A DNA stretch of 64,000 bases, taken from positions 333,291 through 397,290 of the forward strand of contig NZ_KQ948551.1 of NCBI RefSeq assembly GCF_001514125.1. Direction: 5' to 3'. The position numbers and the translations under genes are program-made. Position 1 is the stretch's first letter, and every line of letters starts with the position of its first letter. The notes under the pieces are model-generated. The model saw only the letters and a program-made list of their open reading frames with translations. It was not told the origin of the DNA and ran no database searches. Source of the DNA: Streptomyces longwoodensis. GTDB lineage: Bacteria; Actinomycetota; Actinomycetes; Streptomycetales; Streptomycetaceae. Below are positions 1-8,438 of the stretch, in pieces.

Positions 1-1
1 C

Positions 2-274
2 CCCTGGTCCGTGGGCTCCCAGGGCTCCGCCAACGTCAGCCACGGCTGCACCGGGATGAGCACGGCCAACGCCGAGTGGTTCTTCGACCACGTCCGCGAG
101 GGCGACGTCGTCCAGGTCGTCAACTCCGCGGGCAAGACGATGGAGCCGTTCGGCAACGGCTTCGGCGACTGGAACCTCACCTGGGAGAAGTGGCGGGAGG
201 GCAGCGCGTTGACGAAGAAGGGCACCCAGGCCGCCCCGGACGAGGAGGCCCGCCTGCGGCCCCAGAGCGTGTGA
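2..274 (+). CDS. L,D-transpeptidase (YkuD), C-terminal part only
   Basis: The 5' end lies outside the window, so only about 90 C-terminal residues are visible. They contain the motif SHGCTGMS, where Cys is the expected catalytic nucleophile of YkuD-type L,D-transpeptidases, followed by the usual Asn-Ala-Glu-Trp helix and a strand with GDVVQVVNS. In the family this enzyme makes 3-3 cross-links in peptidoglycan outside the membrane; many Streptomyces versions are lipoproteins with Ig-like domains, but that part is not visible here. The family call is firm because of the HGC motif. The next gene is convergent. Confidence 0.8.
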   Translation, partial: PWSVGSQGSANVSHGCTGMSTANAEWFFDHVREGDVVQVVNSAGKTMEPFGNGFGDWNLTWEKWREGSALTKKGTQAAPDEEARLRPQSV

Positions 275-405
275 GGAGGCCCCCAGGCGGCGGCGGACCG
301 CCCCGGGGCGCCCGGGCCGCGGGACACTCCCCGGGAGCCTCCACGGGGCCCGCAGCCGCCCTGACGGCGCCCCCGTCGGGTGCGGCCGCGGCGGGGGCCC
401 GTCCG

Positions 406-807
406 TCAGACGTTCTGGAGGTTCTTCCGGCGCAGCAGGGAGGCCAGGGCCGAGGCGAACTCCACCGGGTCCACGGGGTGCGTCACCGCCGCGTCCGCCC
501 GGCTCCAGGTCGCCAGCCAGGCGTCCTGCGGCCGCCCGATGAGCAGCAGCACCGGCGGGCAGTTGAAGATCTCGTCCTTGATCTGGCGGCACATGCCCAT
601 GCCGCCCATCGGGACCGCCTCGCCGTCCAGGACGCACACGTCGATCCCGCCCCGGTCCAGCTCCTTGATGACCGCGGCCGGCGTCGCGCACTCCAGGATC
701 TCCACGACGGGCACGTCCGGTGCCGGCCGCCGTCCCGTGGCCAGCCGTACCTGTTCGCGAGTGGTGGAGTCGTCGCTGTAGACCAGCACCGTGGCGGTCG
801 GCTGCAT
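406..807 (-). CDS. Receiver-domain-like (response regulator) protein
   Basis: A 133-residue protein that looks like a single receiver domain with no output domain. It has an acidic pair (Asp12-Asp13) after the first strand (TVLVYSDD) and a candidate phosphoacceptor Asp61 at the end of a hydrophobic strand (DVCVLDGEAVPMGG). The ATG at 807 is preceded by TCCTCC on the plus strand, that is GGAGGA on the coding strand, and fits better than longer in-frame starts. It is divergent from ctaE. No partner kinase is adjacent. The canonical Lys near the end (usually in a K-P motif) is not clear: the sequence there is THPVDP. Phosphorylation is therefore uncertain. Confidence 0.7.
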   Translation of the reverse strand: MQPTATVLVYSDDSTTREQVRLATGRRPAPDVPVVEILECATPAAVIKELDRGGIDVCVLDGEAVPMGGMGMCRQIKDEIFNCPPVLLLIGRPQDAWLATWSRADAAVTHPVDPVEFASALASLLRRKNLQNV

Positions 808-941
808 GCTTCCTCCGTGACGTCGGCGTCCTTGGGGCGAGCTCGTTGCCGCGGATGCTACTCCCTTGAACACCACGTCAACACCGGTCCGGCGGGCGAA
901 GACACTCCGAACGGCACCCCCCGGAGTGAGGGCGGGATAAG

Positions 942-962
942 CGACCGACATAATGTCGGTCG
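942..962. repeat. Perfect 10-bp inverted repeat across the ctaE start codon
   Basis: CGACCGACAT (942-951) and ATGTCGGTCG (953-962) are perfect reverse complements separated by one base; the right arm contains the ATG of ctaE. This could be an operator, a hairpin hiding the start codon, or both. No good Shine-Dalgarno sequence sits at the normal distance from this ATG. Confidence 0.7.
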
Positions 963-1573
963 TGGCGACAGCAACGACAGTAGATACCGGGCACGCGCAC
1001 CCGTCGGTCAACCGGCCGAACCTCACCAGCGTCGGAACCATCATCTGGCTGAGTTCCGAGCTGATGTTCTTCGCGGCCCTCTTCGCGATGTACTTCACCC
1101 TGCGATCGGTGACGGGGCCGGAGCACTGGAAGGAAATGGCCTCGAGCCTGAACTTCCCGTTCTCGGCGACGAACACCACGGTCCTGGTGCTCTCCTCACT
1201 GACCTGCCAGCTCGGCGTGTTCGCGGCCGAGCGGGGCGACGTGAAGAAGCTCCGGGGCTGGTTCATCCTCACCTTCATCATGGGTGCGATCTTCATCGGT
1301 GGTCAGATCTTCGAGTACACGGAGCTGGTGAAGAAGGACGGGCTCTCGCTCTCCTCCGACCCGTACGGCTCGGTGTTCTACCTGACCACCGGCTTCCACG
1401 GCCTGCACGTGACAGGCGGTCTCATCGCCTTCCTGCTGGTCCTGGGCCGCACCTACGCGGCCAGGAGGTTCACCCACGAACAGGCGACCGCCGCGATCGT
1501 CGTGTCCTACTACTGGCACTTCGTCGACGTCGTCTGGATCGGCCTCTTCGCCACGATCTACATGATCAAGTAG
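953..1573 (+). CDS. ctaE: Cytochrome c oxidase subunit III
   Basis: A 206-residue five-helix membrane protein. Helix sequences such as [19 protein letters not shown], the FEY segment and the end segment [22 protein letters not shown] are typical of heme-copper oxidase subunit III. It is part of the aa3 cytochrome c oxidase in the cytoplasmic membrane. It begins the block ctaE-qcrC-qcrA-qcrB, the conserved actinobacterial arrangement in which bc1 complex and oxidase form a supercomplex. The ATG at 953 is the only plausible start, and a perfect inverted repeat covers it. Other oxidase subunits are not in this window. Confidence 0.97.
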   Translation: MSVVATATTVDTGHAHPSVNRPNLTSVGTIIWLSSELMFFAALFAMYFTLRSVTGPEHWKEMASSLNFPFSATNTTVLVLSSLTCQLGVFAAERGDVKKLRGWFILTFIMGAIFIGGQIFEYTELVKKDGLSLSSDPYGSVFYLTTGFHGLHVTGGLIAFLLVLGRTYAARRFTHEQATAAIVVSYYWHFVDVVWIGLFATIYMIK

Positions 1574-1637
1574 CCGGGCCCGCACCCGCACCATTCCAGA
1601 AGCACCGACGCAGAAGATCCTGACACCGGGGTAATCC

Positions 1638-2450
1638 GTGAAAAAGCTCTCCGCACGACGACGCCATCCGCTGGCGGCGCTCGTCGTCCTACTCCTCGCG
1701 CTGGCATGCACTGGGGGGCTGTACGCCGCGTTCGCGCCCGCTGAGAAGGCGCAGGCCGACGACACCGCCCAGTCCCTCGCCATCGACGAGGGCAAGAAGC
1801 TCTACACCGTGGGCTGCGCCAGCTGCCACGGAACCGGCGGTCAGGGCGGCTCCGACGGCCCCAGCCTGGTGGGCGTGGGCGCCGCGGCCGTCGACTTCCA
1901 GGTCAGCACGGGCCGGATGCCCGCGGCGACCTCCCAGGGCGCCCAGGTGCCGAAGAAGAAGAACATCTACACGCAGGCGCAGATCGACCAGCTCGCCGCG
2001 TACATCGCCTCCCTCGGTGCCGGCCCGGCCGTCCCGACGAAGGAGCAGTACGGCCCGGAGGGTGCCGACATCGCCAAGGGCGGTGAGCTCTTCCGGACCA
2101 ACTGCGCGCAGTGCCACAACTTCACCGGCAAGGGCGGTGCGCTCACCAAGGGCAAGTTCGCCCCGTCGCTGACGGACGTGGAGCCGAAGCACATCTACGA
2201 GGCCATGCAGACGGGCCCGCAGAACATGCCTTCGTTCCCCGACACCACCTTGTCGGAGCAGAACAAGAAGGACATCATCGCTTACCTGAACGCGGTCAAC
2301 GGCGACGAGACCGAGAACCCGGGCGGTCTGGAGCTGGGCGGCCTCGGGCCGGTCAGCGAGGGCCTGTTCGGCTGGATCTTCGGGCTCGGCACGCTGATCG
2401 CGGTCGCCGTCTGGGTCGCCGCTCGGACCGCAAAGGCCAAGAAGTCATGA
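1638..2450 (+). CDS. qcrC: Diheme cytochrome c subunit of the bc1 complex
   Basis: A 270-residue protein with two heme-binding CXXCH motifs, Cys60-Ala-Ser-Cys-His64 and Cys156-Ala-Gln-Cys-His160. A hydrophobic N-terminal segment (about residues 12-33) and a C-terminal helix (about 240-262) anchor it, with the hemes outside. This is the actinobacterial QcrC, which replaces soluble cytochrome c and passes electrons directly to the oxidase. It starts with GTG at 1638, 64 bp after ctaE. Its stop overlaps the qcrA start by 4 bp (ATGA), showing translational coupling. Confidence 0.97.
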   Translation: MKKLSARRRHPLAALVVLLLALACTGGLYAAFAPAEKAQADDTAQSLAIDEGKKLYTVGCASCHGTGGQGGSDGPSLVGVGAAAVDFQVSTGRMPAATSQGAQVPKKKNIYTQAQIDQLAAYIASLGAGPAVPTKEQYGPEGADIAKGGELFRTNCAQCHNFTGKGGALTKGKFAPSLTDVEPKHIYEAMQTGPQNMPSFPDTTLSEQNKKDIIAYLNAVNGDETENPGGLELGGLGPVSEGLFGWIFGLGTLIAVAVWVAARTAKAKKS

Positions 2451-3505
2451 GTAGCCAAGACATTCCAGAAGAGAACCTGCCCGCACAGCAGGGCCACGCG
2501 CACGGCGCGGTGGACGTGGCGGACGAGAAGAACCCGTTCGCCGACCCCGGGCTGCCGCCCCACGAGCACCGGATCCAGGACATCGACGAGCAGGCCGCCC
2601 GGCGGTCCGAGCGTGCGGTCGCCCTGCTGTTCACGGTGTCGATGCTGGCCACCGTCGGCTTCATCGTCTCGTACGTCACGGTCCCGCACGACCGGTCGAT
2701 CTACGTCTTCCCGATCGGCCACGTCAGCGCGCTGAACTTCGCGCTGGGCGTGACCCTCGGCCTGGCGCTGTTCTGCATCGGCGCGGGCGCGGTCCACTGG
2801 GCCCGCACCCTGATGTCCGACGTGGAGATCGCCGACGAGCGCCACCCGATCGAGGCGTCCCCGGAGCTGCGCGCGAAGGTCCACGAGGACTTCCGCCAGG
2901 GCGCCAAGGAGTCCGCGATCGGCCGCCGCAAGCTGATCCGCAACACGATGCTGGGCGCGCTGACCCTGGTCCCGCTCTCCGGCCTCATGCTGCTGCGCGA
3001 CCTCGGCCCCCTGCCGGGGACCTCGCTGCGCCACACCCTGTGGTCCAAGGGCAAGCTCCTCGTCAACATGAACACCAACGAGCCGCTGCGTCCCGAGGAC
3101 GTGGCCGTCGGCTCGCTGACGTTCGCCAAGCCCGAGGGCCTGGAGGAGCACGACGAGGACTTCCAGAAGGAGATCGCCAAGGCGGCCCTGATGATCGTCC
3201 GGCTCCAGCCGGACAACATCAAGGACAAGCGCGAGCTCGAGTGGTCGCACGAGGGCATCGTGGCGTACTCCAAGATCTGCACCCACGTGGGGTGCCCCAT
3301 CTCGCTGTACGAGCAGCAGACGCACCACGTGCTGTGCCCCTGCCACCAGTCCACCTTCGACCTCTCCGACGGTGCCCGAGTGATCTTCGGACCCGCCGGC
3401 CACGCCCTGCCGCAGCTGCGGATCGGCGTGAACGACGAGGGCTACCTCGAGGCGCTCGGCGACTTCGAGGAGCCCGTCGGTCCTGCTTTCTGGGAGCGCG
3501 GATGA
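2447..3505 (+). CDS. qcrA: Rieske iron-sulfur subunit of the bc1 complex
   Basis: A 352-residue protein with about three transmembrane helices before the Rieske domain, as usual in actinobacteria. The [2Fe-2S] ligands are in Cys278-Thr-His280-Val-Gly-Cys283 and Cys297-Pro-Cys299-His300, followed by the GPAGHALPQL segment. It accepts electrons from menaquinol and hands them to the QcrC hemes. The ATG overlaps the qcrC stop by 4 bp, and its own stop overlaps qcrB by 4 bp. The N-terminal 40 residues are charged, His-rich and probably cytoplasmic. Confidence 0.97.
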   Translation: MSSQDIPEENLPAQQGHAHGAVDVADEKNPFADPGLPPHEHRIQDIDEQAARRSERAVALLFTVSMLATVGFIVSYVTVPHDRSIYVFPIGHVSALNFALGVTLGLALFCIGAGAVHWARTLMSDVEIADERHPIEASPELRAKVHEDFRQGAKESAIGRRKLIRNTMLGALTLVPLSGLMLLRDLGPLPGTSLRHTLWSKGKLLVNMNTNEPLRPEDVAVGSLTFAKPEGLEEHDEDFQKEIAKAALMIVRLQPDNIKDKRELEWSHEGIVAYSKICTHVGCPISLYEQQTHHVLCPCHQSTFDLSDGARVIFGPAGHALPQLRIGVNDEGYLEALGDFEEPVGPAFWERG

Positions 3506-5139
3506 GTACTACAGCGAGCAACACCTCCCGCTCGCGCGGGAAGGCACCCGGCGGCGAGCGCGTCGCCGACTGGGCGGACGGACGCCTGGGGATCTACACC
3601 CTGGCCAAGTCCAACATGCGCAAGATCTTCCCCGACCACTGGTCGTTCATGCTGGGTGAGGTCTGCCTCTACAGCTTCATCATCATCATCCTGACGGGTG
3701 TCTACCTGACGCTGTTCTTCCACCCGTCGATGAACGAGGTGGAGTACCACGGCAGCTACGTCCCGCTCCAGGGGCAGCTGATGTCGGAGGCGTTCAACTC
3801 CACGTTGCACATCTCCTTCGACGTCCGCGGCGGTCTGCTCATCCGGCAGATCCACCACTGGGCGGCCGTCGTCTTCATCGCCGGCATGTTCGTGCACATG
3901 ATGCGCGTGTTCTTCACCGGCGCGTTCCGCAAGCCGCGTGAGGTCAACTGGCTGTTCGGCTTCCTGCTGTTCGTCCTGGGCATGTTCACCGGTTTCACCG
4001 GCTACTCGCTCCCGGACGACCTGCTCTCCGGCACCGGTGTCCGCTTCATGGAGGGCGCGATCCTGTCCGTGCCGATCGTCGGCACGTACATCTCGTTCTT
4101 CCTCTTCGGCGGCGAGTTCCCGGGCGGCGACTTCGTGGCCCGCTTCTACTCGATCCACATCCTGCTGCTGCCGGGCATCATGCTCGGTCTGGTGGTCGGC
4201 CACCTGATCCTGGTCTTCTACCACAAGCACACGCAGTTCGCGGGCCCCGGCAAGACCAACAACAACGTGGTCGGCATGCCGCTGCTGCCGGTGTACATGG
4301 CGAAGGCGGGCGGCTTCTTCTTCCTGGTCTTCGGCGTCATCGCGTTCGTCGCGGCGATCGCGCAGATCAACCCGATCTGGGCCATCGGCCCCTACCGGCC
4401 GGACCAGGTGTCCACCGGCGCCCAGCCCGACTGGTACATGGGCATGGCCGAGGGTCTGATCCGCGCGATGCCGGGCTGGGAGATCAACCTGTGGGGCCAC
4501 ACGCTCGTCCTGGGCGTGTTCATCCCGCTGGTGCTGTTCGGCGTGATCCTGGTCGCGATCGCCGCCTACCCGTTCATCGAGGCCTGGGTCACCGGCGACA
4601 AGCGCGAGCACCACATCCTGGACCGCCCGCGCAACGCCCCGACCCGCACGGCGTTCGGTGTCGCCTGGCTGACCGTGTACTTCGTGATGCTGATCGGTGG
4701 CGGCAACGACATCTTCGCCACGCACTTCCACCTGTCGATCAACGCGGTCACCTGGTTCGTCCGGATCTCGTACTTCGTCGGCCCGGTCATCGCGTTCATC
4801 GTCACCAAGCGGATCTGCCTCGGCCTGCAGCGCCGGGACAAGGACAAGGTGCTGCACGGTCGCGAGACCGGCACCATCAAGCGCCTGCCGCACGGTGAGT
4901 TCATCGAGGTGCACGAGCCGCTCAGCCAGGAGCAGCTGCACACGCTCACCGCGCACGACCAGTACAAGCCGCTCGAGCTCGGCCCCGCGGTCGACGAGAA
5001 CGGTGTCGAGCGCAAGGTGAGGGCCACGCAGAAGGTGCGCGCCAAGCTGAGCGAGGCCTACTTCGGCGAGGAGTCGCAGATCACGAAGCCCTCCGTCGAG
5101 GAGTACAAGGAGATCACGAGCGGCCACGGCCACCACTGA
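3502..5139 (+). CDS. qcrB: Cytochrome b subunit of the bc1 complex
   Basis: A 545-residue multi-helix protein and the quinol-oxidising core of complex III. The four-helix bundle carries the paired heme-b histidines (the IRQIHHW...FVHMMR region and the SIHILLLPG...VVGHLILVFYHKH region). It also has the Pro-Asp-Trp-Tyr motif (AQPDWYMG), the actinobacterial form of the PEWY Qo-site motif. A cytoplasmic C-terminal extension of about 120 charged residues ends in HGHH, common in actinobacterial QcrB. The ATG overlaps the qcrA stop by 4 bp. A strong terminator follows. Confidence 0.97.
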   Translation: MSTTASNTSRSRGKAPGGERVADWADGRLGIYTLAKSNMRKIFPDHWSFMLGEVCLYSFIIIILTGVYLTLFFHPSMNEVEYHGSYVPLQGQLMSEAFNSTLHISFDVRGGLLIRQIHHWAAVVFIAGMFVHMMRVFFTGAFRKPREVNWLFGFLLFVLGMFTGFTGYSLPDDLLSGTGVRFMEGAILSVPIVGTYISFFLFGGEFPGGDFVARFYSIHILLLPGIMLGLVVGHLILVFYHKHTQFAGPGKTNNNVVGMPLLPVYMAKAGGFFFLVFGVIAFVAAIAQINPIWAIGPYRPDQVSTGAQPDWYMGMAEGLIRAMPGWEINLWGHTLVLGVFIPLVLFGVILVAIAAYPFIEAWVTGDKREHHILDRPRNAPTRTAFGVAWLTVYFVMLIGGGNDIFATHFHLSINAVTWFVRISYFVGPVIAFIVTKRICLGLQRRDKDKVLHGRETGTIKRLPHGEFIEVHEPLSQEQLHTLTAHDQYKPLELGPAVDENGVERKVRATQKVRAKLSEAYFGEESQITKPSVEEYKEITSGHGHH

Positions 5140-5165
5140 TCGCTGCGGCGTCGCCACGCCACGGT

Positions 5166-5202
5166 CGAAGGGCCCCGTCCGGTGTTCGGACGGGGCCCTT
5201 CG
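5166..5202 (+). terminator. Strong intrinsic terminator after qcrB
   Basis: A perfect 16-bp stem, CGAAGGGCCCCGTCCG (5166-5181) with its reverse complement (5187-5202), closes on a 5-base loop. There is no long T tract, which is normal in Streptomyces. It ends the ctaE-qcrCAB block. Confidence 0.85.
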
Positions 5203-5271
5203 CGCCGTCCGGGGCTGGATAGGCTGGCACCACACCCTGTACCTCGTCCCACAGACACCCAGGAGCGGCTG

Positions 5272-6336
5272 ATGAGCGCTGTGACCCCCGCTGGAGGCGA
5301 CACCGCGGCGGGCCGCTCCTGGCCCGCCGTGCTGAACGGCCTGCTGGACGGCCGGGACCTGTCCGCGGACGAGACCGCGTGGGCGATGGACCGGATCATG
5401 AGCGGCGAGGCGACCGACGCGCAGATCGCCGGGTTCGCGGTGGCGCTGCGCGCCAAGGGCGAGACGGTCGAGGAGATCTCCGGCTGCGTGCGGGCCCTGT
5501 ACGAGCACGCCAACGTCATCGAGGTGCCGGGGGCGACCGTCGACATCGTCGGCACCGGCGGCGACGGCGCCAAGACGGTGAACATCTCCACCATGTCCTC
5601 GATCGTCGTGGCCGGCACCGGCGCGAAGGTCGTCAAGCACGGCAACCGCGCGGCGTCGTCCGCCTCGGGCGCCTCCGACGTGCTGGAGAAGCTCGGCGTC
5701 AACCTGGAGCTCAGCCCGAAGCGGGTGGTGGAGGTCGCCGAGGAGGCCGGGATCACCTTCTGCTTCGCGGTGAAGTTCCACCCCGCGCTGCGCCACGTGG
5801 CCGCCGCGCGCGGCCAGCTCGGCGTGCGGACCGTGTTCAACTTCCTCGGTCCGCTGGCCAACCCGGCGAAGGTGCGCGCCCAGGCCATCGGGGTGGCGGA
5901 CCGGCGGATGGCCCCCATCATGGCGGGGGTGTTCGCCGAGCGCGGCAACTCCTCGCTGGTCTTCCGGGGCGACGACGGCCTCGACGAGCTGACCACCACC
6001 GCCACCTCCCGGGTGTGGACCGTGCGCGACGGCAAGGTCACCGAGGAGCCCTTCGACCCGCGGGACGTCGGCCTCGACCTGGTCCCCGTGGAGGCGCTGC
6101 GCGGCGCGGACGCGGCCTACAACGCCGGGGTCGCCCGCCGCCTCCTGGACGGCGAGCACGGCCCGGTGCGCGACGCCGTGCTGCTGAACTCGGCGGCCGC
6201 GCTGGTCGCCCTGGACCCCACGGACGCCCCGCTGACCGACCAGATCCGCGCCGCGATGGCGAGGGCGGCCGAGTCCGTCGACTCGGGAGCGGCTCGACGC
6301 ACGCTGGAGCGGTGGGTGCAGGTCAGCAACGCCTGA
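5272..6336 (+). CDS. trpD: Anthranilate phosphoribosyltransferase
   Basis: A 354-residue enzyme that joins anthranilate and PRPP, the second step of tryptophan synthesis. It has the PRPP loop [14 protein letters not shown] (near residues 98-111), the [18 protein letters not shown] segment and the anthranilate-site region around ALRHVAAAR. The ATG at 5272 has AGGAG about 7 bases upstream. It stands alone here, away from trpE(G) at 33-35 kb. Streptomyces often has more than one trpD copy, so it may serve general or specialised tryptophan supply. Confidence 0.95.
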   Translation: MSAVTPAGGDTAAGRSWPAVLNGLLDGRDLSADETAWAMDRIMSGEATDAQIAGFAVALRAKGETVEEISGCVRALYEHANVIEVPGATVDIVGTGGDGAKTVNISTMSSIVVAGTGAKVVKHGNRAASSASGASDVLEKLGVNLELSPKRVVEVAEEAGITFCFAVKFHPALRHVAAARGQLGVRTVFNFLGPLANPAKVRAQAIGVADRRMAPIMAGVFAERGNSSLVFRGDDGLDELTTTATSRVWTVRDGKVTEEPFDPRDVGLDLVPVEALRGADAAYNAGVARRLLDGEHGPVRDAVLLNSAAALVALDPTDAPLTDQIRAAMARAAESVDSGAARRTLERWVQVSNA

Positions 6337-6433
6337 CGCCCCTTTCCGGCGGCGCACGGCGGTTCACGTGCGCGGTCCCGCGATCCGGACAGGAGTTGCG
6401 GGACCGCGATCACGTCGCGTACTTTCCTTACCA

Positions 6434-6575
6434 GGTCATGAGTGACAGTCATGAGGCCCCGGCCGACTGTCCGGCAACCCTCCGTCCGTGGCGGGGTGCC
6501 CCGGGTGAAGACCAGGTCGCAGGCAGCGAGGTCTGCGGCAAGCGCGGACCCCTCGCGATTCCAGGGGTCCTGGTC
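6434..6575 (+). promoter_or_regulatory. SAM-IV riboswitch with a downstream hairpin
   Basis: The stretch from 6434 contains the conserved actinobacterial SAM-IV core: GGTCATGAGTGACAG, then GAGGCCCCGG, CCGGCAACCCTCC, GGGGTGCCCCGGGTGA and GACCAGG. GGTC at 6434 can pair with GACC at 6510. SAM-IV elements bind S-adenosylmethionine and control sulfur-metabolism genes. Downstream, GGACCCCT (6546-6553) and AGGGGTCC (6563-6570) form a perfect hairpin just before a Shine-Dalgarno-like GAGGAG, probably the expression platform. The identification rests on recalled consensus, so the outer limits are approximate. Confidence 0.8.
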
Positions 6576-6590
6576 GTCGAGGAGTCTTCC

Positions 6591-6611
6591 GTGAGCAAGC
6601 GAATGCGCTAG
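6591..6611 (+). CDS. Possible leader micro-ORF (MSKRMR)
   Basis: A six-codon frame, GTG-AGC-AAG-CGA-ATG-CGC-TAG, begins 6-7 bases after a good Shine-Dalgarno (GAGGAG near 6580) right behind the riboswitch hairpin. No larger frame uses this ribosome site; the aminotransferase starts 150 bases later. It could be a leader peptide or a translated cue for the riboswitch platform. Length and spacing are the only evidence. Confidence 0.4.
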   Translation: MSKRMR

Positions 6612-6759
6612 GGCCGCAGAGCCCCGTCTCCGCACGCCTTCCCATCGGCACCCTTCTGCTTCTTCCTCTCCTCGTCCCGCGCTGGAGCCCCGTTCGCGTA
6701 CGCGCGTCCCGGCGGCTCGTGCGGTGACGGGTCACGCCTGCCTGTCCCGGGAGTACGCC

Positions 6760-8130
6760 ATGTCCGTCACCACCACCACCGCTGCCGCCGACCGCTCCGT
6801 CTGTGCCCCGCTGCCCGTCCTGGGCCGGGACGTCGCCGTCCCGCTCGTCACGGGCGGCGAGGTCACCTACGCCGCCCTCGACTACGCGGCGAGCGCCCCC
6901 GCCCTCCAGCGGGTCTGGGACGACGTCGCCGCCTACGCGCCGTACTACGGCAGCGTCCACCGCGGCGCCGGCTACCTCTCCCAGCTGTCCACGGACCTGT
7001 TCGAGAACGCCCGCCGCACGGTCGCCGCGTTCCTCGACTGCCGCCCCGAGGACCAGCTGGTCTTCACCCGCTCCACCACCGACTCGCTCAACCTGCTCGC
7101 CCGCGCCCTGCCCGCCGACTGCCAGGTCTTCGTCTTCGAGACCGAGCACCACGCCTCCCTGCTGCCCTGGCAGGACCACCGGGTCACCTACCTGGACGCC
7201 CCGCGCACCCACCGGCAGGCCGTCGAGACCCTGGAGCGCGCCCTCGCCGACCGCGACCCGCACGGCCCGGCCCTGGTCTGCGTCACCGGCGCCTCCAACG
7301 TCACCGGCGAGCTGTGGCCGGTGCGTGAGCTGGCCGCCGCCGCCCACGCCCACGGCGCCCGGATCGTGCTGGACGCCGCCCAGCTCGCCCCGCACCACCC
7401 GGTGAGCCTGCGTGACCTCGACGTCGACTGGGTGGCCTTCTCCGGCCACAAGCTGTACGCCCCCTTCGGCTCCGGTGTGCTGGCCGGCCGCGCCGACTGG
7501 CTGCGCGCGGCCGAGCCCTACCTCGCGGGCGGCGGCGCCAGCCGCAAGGTCACCCGGCGCGAGGACGGGGGAGTGGACGTGGAGTGGCACGAGAGCGCGG
7601 CCCGGCACGAGGCCGGCTCGCCGAACGTGATCGGCGCCTACGCCATCGCCTCGGCCTGCAAGGCGCTCACCGAGGCCGGCTGGGACACCCTGGTTGCCCG
7701 CGAGCAGCACCTGGTCGAGACGGTGCGCGCCGGGCTCGCCCGGATCCCCGAGGTCCGCGTGCTGTCCCTGTTCGGCGACGACGCCCCCCGGGTCGGGGTG
7801 ATCTCGTTCGTGGTCGAGGGCTGGAACAGCTCGCACTTCGCCGCCGCCCTCTCCGCCGAGTACGGCATCGGCGTCCGCGACGGCCTGTTCTGCGCCCACC
7901 CCCTGGTGCGCACCCTGCTGGGCACCGACCCCCAGACCCAGGGCGAGTGCGGCGCCCCCGAGGCGGCCCCGGGCGAGAAGTCGCTGAACGCGATCCGCGT
8001 CAGCTTCGGCGCCGGCACGCCCGACGAGCACGTGGAGCGCTTCGTCGGCGCGGTGCGCGAGCTGGTCAGCGACGGCGCGAAGTGGCGCTACCGGACCGAG
8101 GACGGCCGCTGCGTGCCGGCCGTGGGCTGA
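6760..8130 (+). CDS. Class V PLP-dependent aminotransferase / cysteine-desulfurase-like
   Basis: A 456-residue fold-type I PLP enzyme. The PLP lysine is Lys231 in SGHKLYAPFGSG, preceded by the Asp-Ala-Ala-Gln strand (IVLDAAQLAPHHP). TRSTTDSLNLLA gives the phosphate-binding loop and EHHASLLPW the ring-stacking region. It belongs to the class V family with cysteine desulfurases and related lyases; the substrate is not evident. The ATG at 6760 opens a protein starting with a Thr-rich stretch. The upstream SAM-IV riboswitch points to a role in sulfur amino acid metabolism. An aromatic-poor C-terminal extension (about residues 380-456) is unassigned. Confidence 0.85.
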   Translation: MSVTTTTAAADRSVCAPLPVLGRDVAVPLVTGGEVTYAALDYAASAPALQRVWDDVAAYAPYYGSVHRGAGYLSQLSTDLFENARRTVAAFLDCRPEDQLVFTRSTTDSLNLLARALPADCQVFVFETEHHASLLPWQDHRVTYLDAPRTHRQAVETLERALADRDPHGPALVCVTGASNVTGELWPVRELAAAAHAHGARIVLDAAQLAPHHPVSLRDLDVDWVAFSGHKLYAPFGSGVLAGRADWLRAAEPYLAGGGASRKVTRREDGGVDVEWHESAARHEAGSPNVIGAYAIASACKALTEAGWDTLVAREQHLVETVRAGLARIPEVRVLSLFGDDAPRVGVISFVVEGWNSSHFAAALSAEYGIGVRDGLFCAHPLVRTLLGTDPQTQGECGAPEAAPGEKSLNAIRVSFGAGTPDEHVERFVGAVRELVSDGAKWRYRTEDGRCVPAVG

Positions 8131-8156
8131 CCGGAGGCGTCAGGAGTCCCGCCCGG

Positions 8157-8438
8157 TCACGAGTCCAGCCCGATCGCGAAGGCCGCCTCCAGGTCGTGCT
8201 GGGAGTAGGTGCGGAACGCCACGTGCGTGTCCGTGCCCTCCACCCCGGGGATCTTGCTGATGCGGCCCGGGATCACCTCGGCCAGGTCCTCGTGCCGGCG
8301 CACCCGCACCATGGCGATCAGGTCGTAGGTCCCGGTGACGGAGAAGACCTCGCTCACGCTCTCCAGCGCGGCGATCTGCTCGGCGATCTCCGGGATCCGG
8401 TCCACGCTGGTCTTGATCAGAACGATCGCGGTGATCAC
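8157..8438 (-). CDS. Stand-alone Lrp/AsnC ligand-binding (RAM) domain protein
   Basis: A 93-residue protein consisting only of the effector-binding domain of Lrp/AsnC regulators (alpha-beta sandwich; VFSVTGTYDLIAMVRVRRHEDL is characteristic). It has no helix-turn-helix. Such proteins form dimers or octamers and may bind amino acids or modulate full-length Lrp proteins. The GTG start (8438) overlaps the stop of the rhomboid gene by 4 bp (GTGA), so the two are translationally coupled. Its target is unknown. Confidence 0.85.
   Translation of the reverse strand: MITAIVLIKTSVDRIPEIAEQIAALESVSEVFSVTGTYDLIAMVRVRRHEDLAEVIPGRISKIPGVEGTDTHVAFRTYSQHDLEAAFAIGLDS

Noticed and set aside
3442..6357. A 971-codon minus-strand frame opposite qcrB and trpD
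   Set aside because: It mirrors two genes with strong family motifs and shows no domain of its own.
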